Origin: Peptoniphilus sp. ING2-D1G
Lineage (GTDB): Bacteria > Bacillota > Clostridia > Tissierellales > Peptoniphilaceae
NCBI GenBank assembly: GCA_000952975.1
Contig: LM997412.1
Location: 1,364,001 to 1,428,000, forward strand
Direction of reading: 5' to 3'
Length of the DNA: 64,000 bases
Shown: positions 25,952 through 35,659 of the stretch, in pieces
Layout of the letters: every line of letters begins with the position of its first letter
Numbering within the stretch: the stretch's first letter is position 1
The notes under the pieces: model-generated
What the model saw: only the letters and a program-made list of their open reading frames with translations
Database searches by the model: none
Told to the model about the DNA's origin: nothing
Program-made: the position numbers and the translations under genes

Positions 25952-27157
25952 CTAAATAACTTTATTTTCTTTTAATTGTGCAATTTCTTCATCGGTATAG
26001 CCAAGTTCTTCCTTTAAAACTTCTGCTGTGTGTTGTCCGAGAAGTGGTGCCGGGTGTTTCGGATCCGGCGGAGTTTCAGATAATTTTACAGGATTACCTG
26101 TTATTCTCAATTTGCCGGCCTTAGGCTGATCTATGTCTACAAGCATTTCTCTTGCTAAAATACTTTCATCTTCACATGCTTTTCTTATGCTGAAAATCGG
26201 TCCACAGGGTATATGATTTTCTTCAAACAACTTTATTGCTTCATCAAGGGTGTAGTCACTTAGAAAATCTTCTATGATTTCCTTTAGTTCCACATCGTTG
26301 TCGGAACGGTTCCAGTCTTCATCGAATTTTGGATTTTCAGGTAAATCCGGTCTGCCCATTAAATCACAAAGTACCTTGAAATGGCCGTTACTTGCCACTG
26401 CAATTATCACATACTCACCATCTTTGCATTTATAGATATCAAAGGGTGCACTTAAGGGATGTCTTGCTCCTACTCTTACAGGATCAATTCCTCCTATAGT
26501 ATGTCTTACTATATTGGTTTCAATAAATGAAAATACACTATCCATCATAGCAATGTCGACCATTTGTCCTTCGCCGGTTTTTTCTCTGTGGAATAGAGCT
26601 ACCATTATACCGAAGGCGGCATATAAGCCTGCGGATATATCTCCTAAAGAACTTCCCACTCTTGCAGGTGGATTGTCAGGATATCCTGTAATGCTCATCA
26701 TTCCAGATCTTCCTTGTGCAACTATATCATAGGCCGGTAAATTTCTGTGCGGACTTACTTGTCCAAAGCCTGAAATTGAGCAATAAACTATCTTAGGGTT
26801 GATTTCTTTAAATTTTTCATAGGAATAACCGAGTTTTTCCATTACTCCGGGGCTGAAATTTTCTACTACGACATCACTTTTCTTTACAAGTTCATAGATT
26901 ATTTCCTTCGCCTTTTCATTTTTTAAGTTTAAAGTTATACCCTTTTTACCTCTGTTGGCATAGATATAATAACCGCTTTGTTCCGTTCCGTCTTCACTTT
27001 TTATAAACGGTCCGAAAATACGGCTTCCATCACCTGAGCCGGGTCTTTCAATTTTGATTACCTCAGCTCCTAAATCCGCTAAATTAGCAGTACAAAAGGG
27101 TCCTGCAAGTACATTTGTAAAATCCAAAACCTTGATTCCTTCAAGGGCTTTTTTCAT
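25952..27157 (-). CDS. CaiB/BaiF family (class III) CoA-transferase
   Basis: The 401-residue protein belongs to the formyl-CoA transferase / CaiB family, which moves CoA between carboxylic acids through an aspartyl-CoA thioester. The catalytic Asp is D173 in SSLGDISAGLYAAFG. Other signatures are IKVLDFTNVLAGPFCTANLADLGAEVIKIE at the N-terminus, NRGKKGITLNLK, VENFSPGVMEKLGY and SAPFDIYKCKDG. The ATG at 27157 has GGAGG upstream. Known members use carnitine, crotonobetaine, oxalate, succinate or phenyl-lactate. Here the context (YjiH protein, two acyl-CoA dehydrogenases, ETF) suggests activation of a short unsaturated or hydroxy acid, which is an inference. Confidence 0.92.
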   Translation of the reverse strand: MKKALEGIKVLDFTNVLAGPFCTANLADLGAEVIKIERPGSGDGSRIFGPFIKSEDGTEQSGYYIYANRGKKGITLNLKNEKAKEIIYELVKKSDVVVENFSPGVMEKLGYSYEKFKEINPKIVYCSISGFGQVSPHRNLPAYDIVAQGRSGMMSITGYPDNPPARVGSSLGDISAGLYAAFGIMVALFHREKTGEGQMVDIAMMDSVFSFIETNIVRHTIGGIDPVRVGARHPLSAPFDIYKCKDGEYVIIAVASNGHFKVLCDLMGRPDLPENPKFDEDWNRSDNDVELKEIIEDFLSDYTLDEAIKLFEENHIPCGPIFSIRKACEDESILAREMLVDIDQPKAGKLRITGNPVKLSETPPDPKHPAPLLGQHTAEVLKEELGYTDEEIAQLKENKVI

Positions 27158-27193
27158 ATCTTCATTCCTCCTTGCTCGCTTAAGTTTTTCAAA

Positions 27194-27229
27194 TAATATA
27201 ATATGGCAATTAATTGCCATATTATATTA
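27194..27229 (-). other. 36-bp perfect palindrome between yjiH and the CoA-transferase gene
   Basis: Every base from 27194 to 27229 is mirrored around the centre of GGCAATTAATTGCC. It can form an 18-bp hairpin or cruciform and has no T-run, so it is not a normal terminator. Confidence 0.8.
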
Positions 27230-27261
27230 CTCTAAATTACAACTGGTTTTTTATTTAATCG

Positions 27262-28710
27262 TCAATACAACATATGTGCAAAAAGCGCTACTATTGGAAA
27301 TGCTACTATTGTTCTTATTAAGAATACGGCTACCAAATCCACAAAGGTTAAATTATTATCCGATTGAAGCATGGCGTTGGCACTTTCCGTAAAGAATATG
27401 ATTTGTACTGTTGATAGAACTAATATAAAGAATATACTCTTTTCAGCAATAGCTTTACCTGCTATTAACATTGCAGGAAGCGCTATTTCAGAAATACCTA
27501 CCAACGTTGAAGGTGCTATTACAGCTGCATCGGGAATTTGCAATAAATTCAAATAGGGAATCATCGGTTTTCCTATCCATTCAAAGAAGGGAGTATAGGT
27601 ACTTATAAGTAGTGAAATTACTGTCAAAGAAACTACAAAGGATACAATTTTAAAGGCAAAGGATATTACATCGGATATTGCAGTTATAAATACCGAATAT
27701 TCAGTTCCTGCCGCCTTGGTAGTACCCGCAGCAAAGGCTTTTTTAAATATCTTAGAATCATATTTCCCGGGTTTTCTCATTTCCGGAGTTTGAACTACAC
27801 CGTTTTTATAGACGTCTTTCTTTAAAGAAATAGGCGGAATTCTTATTATAATTGCAGCCATGATAAATGAAACGACCAATGATGTCAAAACTAAATTTCC
27901 ATACATATATAGTGTATCTGTTATGGAGACAAGTAATGCGAAGAATCCAAGGGATACTACACTGAAGTTTGTCATTATAGCGGCTGATTCTCTTTCTGTA
28001 TATACGTTGTCATTGTATAACTTATTCGTTATAAAAACGCCTACTGCAGGGGCTGCCACGAAGGATGACAAAGCATCTACAGCCGATTGACCGGGAAGTC
28101 TGAAAAATCTACGCATTAAGGGTTCTATCAGTGTTCCTATAAATTCAAGAATACCGAATTCAGTCAGGAAAGTTACAAGCCATCCTGCTATTGTTACTGT
28201 AAACAATGCACTTCCTGCAAGAGATATTGCAAGTCCTCCTACATCAGGGTTAAGTATTTGTTCAGGTCCTACATTAAATACGAGCATTAAAGAAAATATA
28301 GTTGCTAAATAATACAATAGTCCTGTTATCGGGCCGTCTTTTTCATGAAATTCAGCTAAGAAACCTTTTTTGGTAACTTTTGCTATAGTATAAGTTACGG
28401 ATAAGCCTGCACAAACTATTAATACAAGATAATTGATTATGCCTGCCGCCGCAGCCTTAAAGGTATTTACGACCCACACCATAGGCACGATATTTCCACC
28501 TTCTGCCGGTATTATTGGCAAGAAGAAAAAGAACACGCCTATACCTGAAAATATTAAGAATTTTATAATATTGCCTGATGTTACAGAATCATAGTCAACC
28601 TTAATTCCTACCTTTTCATTTAACGCTTCTTCAATATTCTCAGCCTCTGTCATATCTTTGACATCAACTTGAGAATCTTTGACAACTTTGTCATTTACGT
28701 ATTTTGTCAT
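27262..28710 (-). CDS. YjiH family membrane protein (nucleoside-recognition/GATE domain)
   Basis: The 482-residue protein has about ten membrane helices after a charged N-terminal tail (about 45 residues). It matches the YjiH family, related to nucleoside-transporter gate domains, with FRLPGQSAVDALSSFVAAPAVGVFITNKLYNDNVYTERE as a recognisable core. No transported substrate is established for YjiH. Its position inside an operon for acyl-CoA metabolism suggests uptake of an organic acid or release of a product. Strong palindromes flank the gene on both sides. Confidence 0.85.
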   Translation of the reverse strand: MTKYVNDKVVKDSQVDVKDMTEAENIEEALNEKVGIKVDYDSVTSGNIIKFLIFSGIGVFFFFLPIIPAEGGNIVPMVWVVNTFKAAAAGIINYLVLIVCAGLSVTYTIAKVTKKGFLAEFHEKDGPITGLLYYLATIFSLMLVFNVGPEQILNPDVGGLAISLAGSALFTVTIAGWLVTFLTEFGILEFIGTLIEPLMRRFFRLPGQSAVDALSSFVAAPAVGVFITNKLYNDNVYTERESAAIMTNFSVVSLGFFALLVSITDTLYMYGNLVLTSLVVSFIMAAIIIRIPPISLKKDVYKNGVVQTPEMRKPGKYDSKIFKKAFAAGTTKAAGTEYSVFITAISDVISFAFKIVSFVVSLTVISLLISTYTPFFEWIGKPMIPYLNLLQIPDAAVIAPSTLVGISEIALPAMLIAGKAIAEKSIFFILVLSTVQIIFFTESANAMLQSDNNLTFVDLVAVFLIRTIVAFPIVALFAHMLY

Positions 28711-28737
28711 TTTACTCCTCCTTTTATTTTTTATTTT

Positions 28738-28757
28738 GCTTTGATTTAAATCAAAGC
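28738..28757 (-). other. 20-bp perfect palindrome upstream of yjiH
   Basis: GCTTTGATTTAAATCAAAGC lies 28 bases before the yjiH start. It could be an operator or a hairpin in the mRNA. Confidence 0.6.
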
Positions 28758-28795
28758 TTAAGGGCTAATTTAAACAAATTAAAACTTCAATCTAT

Positions 28796-28829
28796 CAGAT
28801 GAGAATCAAAGAGCCTTGATTCTCATCTG
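28796..28829 (-). other. Stem-loop (14-bp perfect stem) just after the bcd stop
   Basis: CAGATGAGAATCAA (28796-28809) pairs with 28816-28829 around a six-base loop. The minus strand continues without a T-run, so it may be a 3' stabiliser of bcd mRNA or a weak terminator. Confidence 0.7.
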
Positions 28830-28834
28830 TATAT

Positions 28835-29974
28835 TTATCTTAAAATAGATCTTGAGATTACCATTTTTTGTACTTCTGATGTTCCTTCATATATTTCAGT
28901 TATTTTTGCATCTCTCATCATTCTTTCAAGTGGATATTCTCTTGTGTATCCATATCCGCCAAGCAATTGTACGCACTTTGTAGTTACATACATAGCTGTT
29001 TCAGCTGCATTTAGCTTTGCGTGAGCTGATGCTACCGAGTATTCTTGACCTTCATCCTTTAACCAAGCCGCTTTATATACCAATAATCTTGCAGCTTCTA
29101 TCTTATTTGCGAGATCTGCCACTACAAATTGTGTGTTTTGGAATGATGACAGCGTTCTGCCGAATTGTTCTCTTTGTTTTACATAATCAACTGCCACCGA
29201 CAATGCTCCTTGAGCTATACCTATAGCTTGAGCAGCTATGCCTATTCTTCCACCGTCAAGAGTATGCATTGCAATCTTGAATCCTTGACCTTCTTCTCCC
29301 AATAGGTTTTCTGCAGGAATTTTAGCATTTTCAAATACTAATTCTGCTGTTGCCGAGCCTCTGATTCCCATTTTCTTTTCATGCTTACCTATTTTAAATC
29401 CTTCAGTTCCGTCTTCAACTATGAAAGCTGATATTCCGTGGTTGCCCTTTTCCTTATCTGTCATTGCCATTACTATATAAATTCCTGCTTCTCCCGCATT
29501 AGTTATGAAGTTTTTTGTGCCGTTTAATATATAGAAATCGCCTTCTCTTACTGCTGTGGTTTTTTGTCTTGAAGCGTCTGTTCCTGCATTGGGTTCTGTC
29601 AAACCGAAAGCTCCAAGGGTTTCTCCACTTGCAAGTTTTGTCAAATATTTTTGTTTTTGTTCTTCTGTTCCCCAGTCATAAATCGGAGCTGAACCAAGTG
29701 ATGTATGAGCTGATAAAGTTACACCTGTAGATGCACAAACCTTTGAAATTTCTTCTACAGCTATTACATAACTTATGTAATCGCCCTCTTCTCCTTCATA
29801 CTCTTCCGGCCACGGTATTCCCAGTAAACCGTTTTCTGCCATTTTTTCTACACTTTCAGTGGGAAATCTTTCTTCTTCATCTATTTCTTCTGCTATAGGC
29901 TTTATTTCCTTTTCTGCAAAGTCTCTGTAGATTTTTTGTATCATTTTGTACTCTTCATTAAATCCAAAATCCAT
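28835..29974 (-). CDS. bcd: Butyryl-CoA dehydrogenase (short-chain acyl-CoA dehydrogenase)
   Basis: This 379-residue FAD enzyme reduces crotonyl-CoA to butyryl-CoA with electrons from EtfAB. It is closest in pattern to clostridial Bcd: [95 protein letters not shown] and [23 protein letters not shown], with the catalytic Glu (about 363) in YEGTSEVQK. It joins the crotonyl-CoA made by glutaconyl-CoA decarboxylase (gcd genes) or by thl-crt-hbd to butyryl-CoA. It is the first gene of its operon, after a 404-base gap from hbd. Confidence 0.94.
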   Translation of the reverse strand: MDFGFNEEYKMIQKIYRDFAEKEIKPIAEEIDEEERFPTESVEKMAENGLLGIPWPEEYEGEEGDYISYVIAVEEISKVCASTGVTLSAHTSLGSAPIYDWGTEEQKQKYLTKLASGETLGAFGLTEPNAGTDASRQKTTAVREGDFYILNGTKNFITNAGEAGIYIVMAMTDKEKGNHGISAFIVEDGTEGFKIGKHEKKMGIRGSATAELVFENAKIPAENLLGEEGQGFKIAMHTLDGGRIGIAAQAIGIAQGALSVAVDYVKQREQFGRTLSSFQNTQFVVADLANKIEAARLLVYKAAWLKDEGQEYSVASAHAKLNAAETAMYVTTKCVQLLGGYGYTREYPLERMMRDAKITEIYEGTSEVQKMVISRSILR

Positions 29975-30378
29975 TTACTTTCTCCTCTCTTTAATTAAAA
30001 AAATTATTTTGAATACAATTTTCAAATCTTACCATAGATAATAACGATTTCTGGTCTTAGAAACGACTAAAAGAGATATAAATTTGAAATTTATATTTAA
30101 ATTTTAACAAAGATACTTAAATTGGTTATATTGCACCGTGTTAAATTTATGCAGTTGAAAATTTATATCGCAATATCCTTTGAGTTTGGTCGTATTTTAC
30201 AACGATTCAACGTATTTGGATTAAATAATTTATAAATTATATATCCTTAATTATTTCTGTAATTTTTGTATCTTCTTAATTTTTTTAATTAAATTAAAAA
30301 AGTTCTAATTAGACGATAATTTGACATTTATCAAGCCTTGTCCAGTAGAACTTTTTATATTGTATTTAGTCAGTTATT
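29975..30378 (-). promoter_or_regulatory. Intergenic region between hbd and bcd with an AT-rich palindrome
   Basis: No gene is visible here. It holds the hbd terminator (30293-30357), a perfect interrupted palindrome at 30076-30096 (arms ATATAAATTT around a single G) and, just beside it, a TTAACAA heptamer resembling half of a Rex operator (30105-30111). I could not assign a convincing -35/-10 pair for bcd. The palindrome could be an operator for the bcd operon. Confidence 0.45.
30293..30357 (-). terminator. Terminator after hbd
   Basis: On the minus strand AAAAAGTTCTA and TAGAACTTTTTT pair around a loop region of about 40 bases, with T6 at the end. Confidence 0.6.
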
Positions 30379-31227
30379 TTATTTGCTGTAGTCGTAAAAT
30401 CCTTTACCTGTTTTTCTTCCAAGTTGATTTGCTCTTACCATTTTTCTTAGAAGAGGATGAGCTCTGTATTTCGGATCTCCGAATTCAGTGTAAAGTACAT
30501 CCATGATAGCAAGACATACATCAAGTCCTACAAGGTCTCCTAATTCAAGGGGTCCCATTGGGTGGTTAGCGCCCAACTTCATAGCTGTGTCTATGTCTTC
30601 TGCTGAAGCTACTCCATCTGCATAGATTCCAATTCCTTCATTGATTAGAGGAATTAATATACGGTTAACTACAAATCCCGGAGCTTCTTCCACATCCACA
30701 GGAGTTTTTCCTATTTCTTTACAAAGATCTAATATTGTTTTCTTTGTTTCTTCGCTTGTTGCCATTCCTTTGATGATTTCAATAAGTTTCATTGCAGGAA
30801 CCGGATTGAAGAAGTGCATTCCTATAACTCTGTCAGGTCTGTCCGTAGCTGTTGCCAAGTCAGTTATGCTAAGTGAAGAGGTGTTTGTTGCAAGGATGGT
30901 TTTTTCTTCGCAAAGTCCTGATAGTTCAGCAAGGTATTCTTTCTTTACCTTTGGATCTTCTGTTGCAGCCTCAATTATTACATCGCAATCAGACATGTCT
31001 TTGAATTCTTCAGTTAAGGTTATTCTGCCCATTGCTGCGTCCATATCTTCTTGAGTCATTCTGCCCTTAGATACGTTTCTTGCATAACCTTTTTCGATTT
31101 TTGCCTTGATTGAATTGATTTTTTCTTCAGTTAAGTTTCTGCTCTTAAGCACTACATCGTGATATATTGCCATTACTTGAACAACACCTGATCCCATAGT
31201 GCCTGAACCTATTACTCCTATTTTCAT
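30379..31227 (-). CDS. hbd: 3-hydroxybutyryl-CoA dehydrogenase
   Basis: This 282-residue NAD(P)-dependent enzyme interconverts acetoacetyl-CoA and 3-hydroxybutyryl-CoA. The Rossmann motif is GSGTMGSG (7-14). The catalytic residues are visible as S117 (NTSS), H138 ([14 protein letters not shown]) and E150, and the C-terminal domain has [15 protein letters not shown] and [11 protein letters not shown]. It is the third gene of thl-crt-hbd, the acetyl-CoA branch to crotonyl-CoA. Confidence 0.96.
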   Translation of the reverse strand: MKIGVIGSGTMGSGVVQVMAIYHDVVLKSRNLTEEKINSIKAKIEKGYARNVSKGRMTQEDMDAAMGRITLTEEFKDMSDCDVIIEAATEDPKVKKEYLAELSGLCEEKTILATNTSSLSITDLATATDRPDRVIGMHFFNPVPAMKLIEIIKGMATSEETKKTILDLCKEIGKTPVDVEEAPGFVVNRILIPLINEGIGIYADGVASAEDIDTAMKLGANHPMGPLELGDLVGLDVCLAIMDVLYTEFGDPKYRAHPLLRKMVRANQLGRKTGKGFYDYSK

Positions 31228-31239
31228 TTAATATTCCTC

Positions 31240-32025
31240 CTAATTTTTCTTATAGCTTGGTTTTTCTTTATTTAAAAACGCTCTCATTCCTATTTCGCGA
31301 TCTTCATTCGTAAAACACAACTCAAAATTGGATTGCTCAATATTTACTCCCGTGGTTATATCTGTTTGCATTCCTAAATTTATTGCTCTTTTTGAGTTAA
31401 CTACGGCATTTATTGAGTTTTTAGCTATTTTTTCAGCTATTTCCATGGCCTTATCCATAAGATCTTCAGGCTCCGCAACGTGATTTACTATTCCATATTC
31501 AAGTGCCTTTTGAGCACCTATTACATCAGCGGTATAAATCAATTCCTTTGCAAGCCCTGTGCCTATTAGTCTTGGAAGTCTTTGTGTGCCTCCAAATCCG
31601 GGCGTTATGCCAAGACCCACTTCAGGTTGACCGAATTTTGCCTTTGATGATGCGATTCTTATATCACAGGCAAGGGACAATTCGCAGCCTCCGCCGAGAG
31701 CGAATCCGTTAACGGCAGCTATTACAACCTTTGAAGAATTTTCTATTGAAAGAAAAACTTCATTTCCTCTTTTTGCAAATTCATAGGCTTCTTGAGGTTT
31801 TAAGTCCACCATTTCGGATATATCCGCTCCTGCTACAAAGGCCTTTCCCGCACCTGTCAATATGACTACGGAAATATCTTTATCTTCTTCTATTTCTTTA
31901 AAAAGATCGCCGAGTTCTGTAATGAGTTTTGTGTTAAGAGCATTTAAACTTTTTTCTTTAGTAATTGTAACAACTGCTATATCGTCTTCTTTACTAATTT
32001 TTAAAAACTCATAATTCAATATCAT
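31240..32025 (-). CDS. crt: 3-hydroxybutyryl-CoA dehydratase (crotonase, enoyl-CoA hydratase)
   Basis: The 261-residue crotonase-fold protein has the oxyanion-hole segments GAGKAFVAGADISEM (about 58-72) and NGFALGGGCELSLACDIRIAS, and the catalytic-Glu region FGQPEVGLGITPGFGGTQRLPR. It dehydrates 3-hydroxybutyryl-CoA to crotonyl-CoA. It lies 12 bases upstream of hbd and 21 bases after thl, all on one transcript. Confidence 0.95.
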   Translation of the reverse strand: MILNYEFLKISKEDDIAVVTITKEKSLNALNTKLITELGDLFKEIEEDKDISVVILTGAGKAFVAGADISEMVDLKPQEAYEFAKRGNEVFLSIENSSKVVIAAVNGFALGGGCELSLACDIRIASSKAKFGQPEVGLGITPGFGGTQRLPRLIGTGLAKELIYTADVIGAQKALEYGIVNHVAEPEDLMDKAMEIAEKIAKNSINAVVNSKRAINLGMQTDITTGVNIEQSNFELCFTNEDREIGMRAFLNKEKPSYKKN

Positions 32026-32046
32026 TACCTCTTCTCTATCAATATA

Positions 32047-33231
32047 TTAGTCTCTTGTCACTACCATAGCTGTTCCTTGTCCTCCACCTATACATAGAGT
32101 TGCAAGGCCCTTTTTAGCGTCTCTTCTCTTCATTTCATATAGTAGAGTAGTTAGAATTCTGGCTCCGCTGGCTCCGATGGGGTGACCGATTGCTATTGCT
32201 CCTCCGTTTACATTGACTTTATCCATATCAAATTCAAGTTCCTTTGCAACTGCTCCCGCTTGTGCTGCAAAAGCTTCGTTTGCTTCGATTAGATCTAAAT
32301 CTTTAACTTCAAGCCCTGCTTTTTCAAGAGCTTTTCTTGAAGAAGGAATAGGTCCTGTGCCCATTATTTTAGGATCAACACCTGCAGATGCGTAAGAAGC
32401 TATTGTTGCAAGAGGTTCGATTCCAAGTTCTTTAGCCTTTGATTCAGTCATGACTATAACCATAGCTGCTCCATCGTTAATTCCTGAAGCGTTACCTGCT
32501 GTAACTGTTCCGCCGTCTCTCTTGAAAGCAGGTCTTAATTTTGCAAGAGCTTCTTCTGTAACGCCGTCTCTGATGAATTCATCTTTATCGACTACTGTGA
32601 CATTTCCTTTTCTGTCCTTTATTTCAACAGGTACGATTTCTTCAGCAAATATGCCTTCAGCTCTGGCCTTTGAAGCTCTGTTTTGAGAAACTGTAGCAAG
32701 GTGATCTTGTGCTTCTCTTGTGATATCAAATTCTTCAGCTACATTTTCTGCAGTTATTCCCATATGGTAATCGTTAAATGCATCCCATAGACCGTCTTTA
32801 ATCATTTCATCTATGAATTTGCCATCGCCCATTCTGTTTCCCCATCTTGCTTTGTCAAGAAGATAAGGTGCTTGTGACATTGATTCAGTACCGCCCGCAA
32901 GAATAATTTCAGCATCTCCTGCTTTGATTATTTGAGCAGCAAGAGAAACAGCTCTTAAACCTGAACCACAAACTTTATTAATAGTCATTGCCGGAACTTC
33001 TTTGGGAATGCCTGCATTAATCATCACTTGTCTTGCTATGTTTTGACCAAGTCCTGCTTGTAGTACGTTTCCGATTAATACTTCGTCGATTTGTGCAGGG
33101 TCAACCTTTGCTCTTTGTATTGCTTCTTTAGCAGCTACAACTCCTAATTGAAGAGCACTTACTGACTTAAATGCACCGCCAAAAGATCCTACAGGTGTTC
33201 TAACGGCACTAGCTATAACTATTTTTTCCAT
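32047..33231 (-). CDS. thl: Acetyl-CoA acetyltransferase (thiolase)
   Basis: This 394-residue thiolase condenses two acetyl-CoA to acetoacetyl-CoA, or runs in reverse. The active-site triad is visible: nucleophile C88 in [12 protein letters not shown]350 in [11 protein letters not shown] and C380 in [23 protein letters not shown] at the N-terminus is typical of biosynthetic thiolases. It heads the thl-crt-hbd operon. The gap upstream (33232-33461) is AT-rich, with no promoter I can call with confidence. Confidence 0.96.
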   Translation of the reverse strand: MEKIVIASAVRTPVGSFGGAFKSVSALQLGVVAAKEAIQRAKVDPAQIDEVLIGNVLQAGLGQNIARQVMINAGIPKEVPAMTINKVCGSGLRAVSLAAQIIKAGDAEIILAGGTESMSQAPYLLDKARWGNRMGDGKFIDEMIKDGLWDAFNDYHMGITAENVAEEFDITREAQDHLATVSQNRASKARAEGIFAEEIVPVEIKDRKGNVTVVDKDEFIRDGVTEEALAKLRPAFKRDGGTVTAGNASGINDGAAMVIVMTESKAKELGIEPLATIASYASAGVDPKIMGTGPIPSSRKALEKAGLEVKDLDLIEANEAFAAQAGAVAKELEFDMDKVNVNGGAIAIGHPIGASGARILTTLLYEMKRRDAKKGLATLCIGGGQGTAMVVTRD

Positions 33232-33461
33232 AAAAACCTCCTAGTTTTTAATTAATTTACCTAAATGAAAAAATCTTACAATCTGTCTGAAAAACATCAA
33301 ATTTCATTATTTCTTCCAAGTTAAAATGTTAATATATACGTCAAATTTTTTCAACAAATCTTAATTATAATTTTAACTTTTTTCATAGTATGAAATGTCT
33401 TCCACTGTATTATATTATATAAAGTAATGCCAATTTAATCAATACTTTAAGTAAACATATT

Positions 33462-33501
33462 AAATAAAAATACCCCAAACCTTCTAAAGATTTAGGGTAT
33501 T
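33462..33501 (-). terminator. Terminator after wecB
   Basis: AATACCC / GGGGTATT arms with further pairing inside, followed on the minus strand by a T5 run. Confidence 0.8.
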
Positions 33502-33503
33502 AC

Positions 33504-34616
33504 TTAGTTTTTCAGCTCTTTCTCAAGTATGTCTATTATTTTTCCTGCAGCATGGCCGTCTCCATAGGGATTTATTGCATGAGCCATTTTTTTATATTTT
33601 TCTGTATCGTCTAATAATTCTTTAAAGTTTTTATAAACTCTATTATAGTCACTTCCCACAAGTGCAGCCGTATTTGCTAAAACGCCTTCCATTCTCTCGG
33701 TTTCTTCTCTGACTACTATCACAGGTTTTCCAAGAGCCGGTGCTTCTTCTTGTATTCCTCCAGAGTCGGTAATTACTAAATATACCTTGCTCATAAGATT
33801 GGAAAAGGGCAGATAGTCCAAAGGCTCGATAATATGTATTTTGTCGTTTTTGCCAAATACCTTCTTTGCAATTTCTCTTACCTTGGGATTTAAGTGAATT
33901 GGAAACACAACCTCTACATCATCATATTCCTTTACCACATCTCTAACCGCAGAGAATATATTATTCATTGGTTCGCCTATGTTTTCTCTTCTGTGAGATG
34001 TCAAAAGCACTACCTTTTTATTTTCATAATCTATTTTATTCAATATATCGTCTTCAAATTCGTAATTCTGTGAAACCGCATATTTCAGCGCATCTATTAC
34101 GGTATTGCCCGTGATATAAATAGTTTTTTCATCATAGCCTTCTCTGATTAAATTGTCTTTATTTGATTTTGTAGGCGCAAAATGAAAGTTTGTCAGCACA
34201 CTTGTAAGTCTTCTGTTCGCTTCTTCGGGATAGGGAGAATAGAGATTATCCGATCTTAATCCGGCTTCCACATGACCTATCTTTATTTTTTTATAAAAGG
34301 CAGCTACAGAAGATGCAAAAACCGTAGTTGTATCTCCTTGAATGAGCAATACGTCCGGTTTTTCTTCATCCAAAATCTCTTCTAAGCCTTTAATTGCTCC
34401 CACTGTTATATCTGTTAAACTTTGACCGCTTTTAAAAATATTCATGTCATAATCAGGTTCAATATCAAAAATTTTAAGAACTTGATCGAGCATTTCTCTG
34501 TGTTGTGCCGTTACAGCTACAACGGTATCTATGTGTTTTCTACGCTTCAATTCCTTTACTATGGGAGCCATTTTTATTGCCTCCGGTCGAGTTCCGAACA
34601 CGCAAATAACTTTCAA
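33504..34616 (-). CDS. wecB: UDP-N-acetylglucosamine 2-epimerase (non-hydrolysing)
   Basis: The 370-residue cytoplasmic enzyme converts UDP-GlcNAc to UDP-ManNAc, used for teichoic acids or other cell-wall glycopolymers. Signatures are VFGTRPEAIKMAPIV, TAQHREMLDQVL, QGDTTTVFASSVAAFY, HVEAGLRS, PYPEEANRRL, TSHRRENIGEPM and TDSGGIQEEAPALGKPV. I start it at the TTG at 34616, seven bases after GGAGG. An ATG two codons earlier is too close to that site. It follows the tagO-like gene with almost no gap, which supports a shared wall-polymer pathway. Confidence 0.94.
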   Translation of the reverse strand: MKVICVFGTRPEAIKMAPIVKELKRRKHIDTVVAVTAQHREMLDQVLKIFDIEPDYDMNIFKSGQSLTDITVGAIKGLEEILDEEKPDVLLIQGDTTTVFASSVAAFYKKIKIGHVEAGLRSDNLYSPYPEEANRRLTSVLTNFHFAPTKSNKDNLIREGYDEKTIYITGNTVIDALKYAVSQNYEFEDDILNKIDYENKKVVLLTSHRRENIGEPMNNIFSAVRDVVKEYDDVEVVFPIHLNPKVREIAKKVFGKNDKIHIIEPLDYLPFSNLMSKVYLVITDSGGIQEEAPALGKPVIVVREETERMEGVLANTAALVGSDYNRVYKNFKELLDDTEKYKKMAHAINPYGDGHAAGKIIDILEKELKN

Positions 34617-34618
34617 GA

Positions 34619-35647
34619 TCATTCCTCCTTAGGTTTAAACATTCCGAATGCCATAGCTAAAATAAGTACTGCAATAAATATCAACACCGACATGAAAAGT
34701 CCAACTTTCGAATCTAAGCCGGCAATTGTGTATGCAAGCAGCCCAAATATTACGGATATGGAATAAAGTATCAGTACCGTCTGTCTTTGACTAAGTCCCA
34801 TGGCGAGAAGTCTGTGGTGTAAATGTCCTTTGTCTGCTGAAACCATGCTTTTACCGTTGAGTTTTCTTCTTATCATTGCAAAAGTCGTATCGAAAACAGG
34901 CACTCCCAGTATTATCACAGGCACGAAAATCGTCAGCATAGCTGCAGATTTCATAATCCCCTCAATAGTTATATATGACAGTACAAATCCCAAGAATAAA
35001 GCTCCCGCATCTCCCATGAAAATCGTAGCCGGGTTGAAGTTGTGAGGTAAAAATCCAAGACAACTTCCTGCAATAATGGCTGCAATCAAAGATACATCTT
35101 CAAATCCCAACTTCTTTGCAATAAACATAAGGGATATGGAACTTATCATGGAAACCCCAGCTGCCAGACCGTCAAGTCCGTCTATTAAATTGACCGTATT
35201 TGTAATTCCCACAACCCAAAATATAGTTACAGGCACTGACAAAAACTTTAAGAATATTACACTCTCTCCAAAATTAAAGGGATTTGTAAAAAATTCAATT
35301 TTTGTGTCCGTCATTATCAATACTATGGCGGCCACTATTTGAAATAACATTTTTTTCTTAGGGCTTAAATCCCATTTATCATCTATTAATCCGGATATCA
35401 ATATTATTGTCGATCCTATTATGAGCCCGATTATCTCTCTGCTAAGTCCGACAAATATCAATATGCAAATTACAGTAGAAAAATAAATTCCAACTCCACC
35501 CAAAAGCGGAATAGGCTTTTTATGCACTCTTCTCTTATCTCTGGGCTCATCAAGAAATCCGTGTTTAAAAGCAATTCTTTTTAAAACAGGAGTCAATAAA
35601 AATACTATTACAGCTGATACCATTATGCAATAATACAATTTATTCAT
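34619..35647 (-). CDS. Undecaprenyl-phosphate N-acetylglucosaminyl 1-phosphate transferase (TagO/WecA type)
   Basis: The 342-residue integral membrane enzyme of the MraY/WecA family has about ten or eleven helices. Catalytic and substrate motifs are present: GLIDDKWDLSPKKK, NTVNLIDGLDGLAAG, FMGDAGALFLGF and the HLHHRLLAMG loop, typical of GlcNAc-specific TagO/WecA rather than MraY. It starts a wall-glycan lipid carrier by moving GlcNAc-1-phosphate to undecaprenyl phosphate. It lies between upp and wecB. Confidence 0.9.
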   Translation of the reverse strand: MNKLYYCIMVSAVIVFLLTPVLKRIAFKHGFLDEPRDKRRVHKKPIPLLGGVGIYFSTVICILIFVGLSREIIGLIIGSTIILISGLIDDKWDLSPKKKMLFQIVAAIVLIMTDTKIEFFTNPFNFGESVIFLKFLSVPVTIFWVVGITNTVNLIDGLDGLAAGVSMISSISLMFIAKKLGFEDVSLIAAIIAGSCLGFLPHNFNPATIFMGDAGALFLGFVLSYITIEGIMKSAAMLTIFVPVIILGVPVFDTTFAMIRRKLNGKSMVSADKGHLHHRLLAMGLSQRQTVLILYSISVIFGLLAYTIAGLDSKVGLFMSVLIFIAVLILAMAFGMFKPKEE

Positions 35648-35659
35648 AAAATCTCCTTA

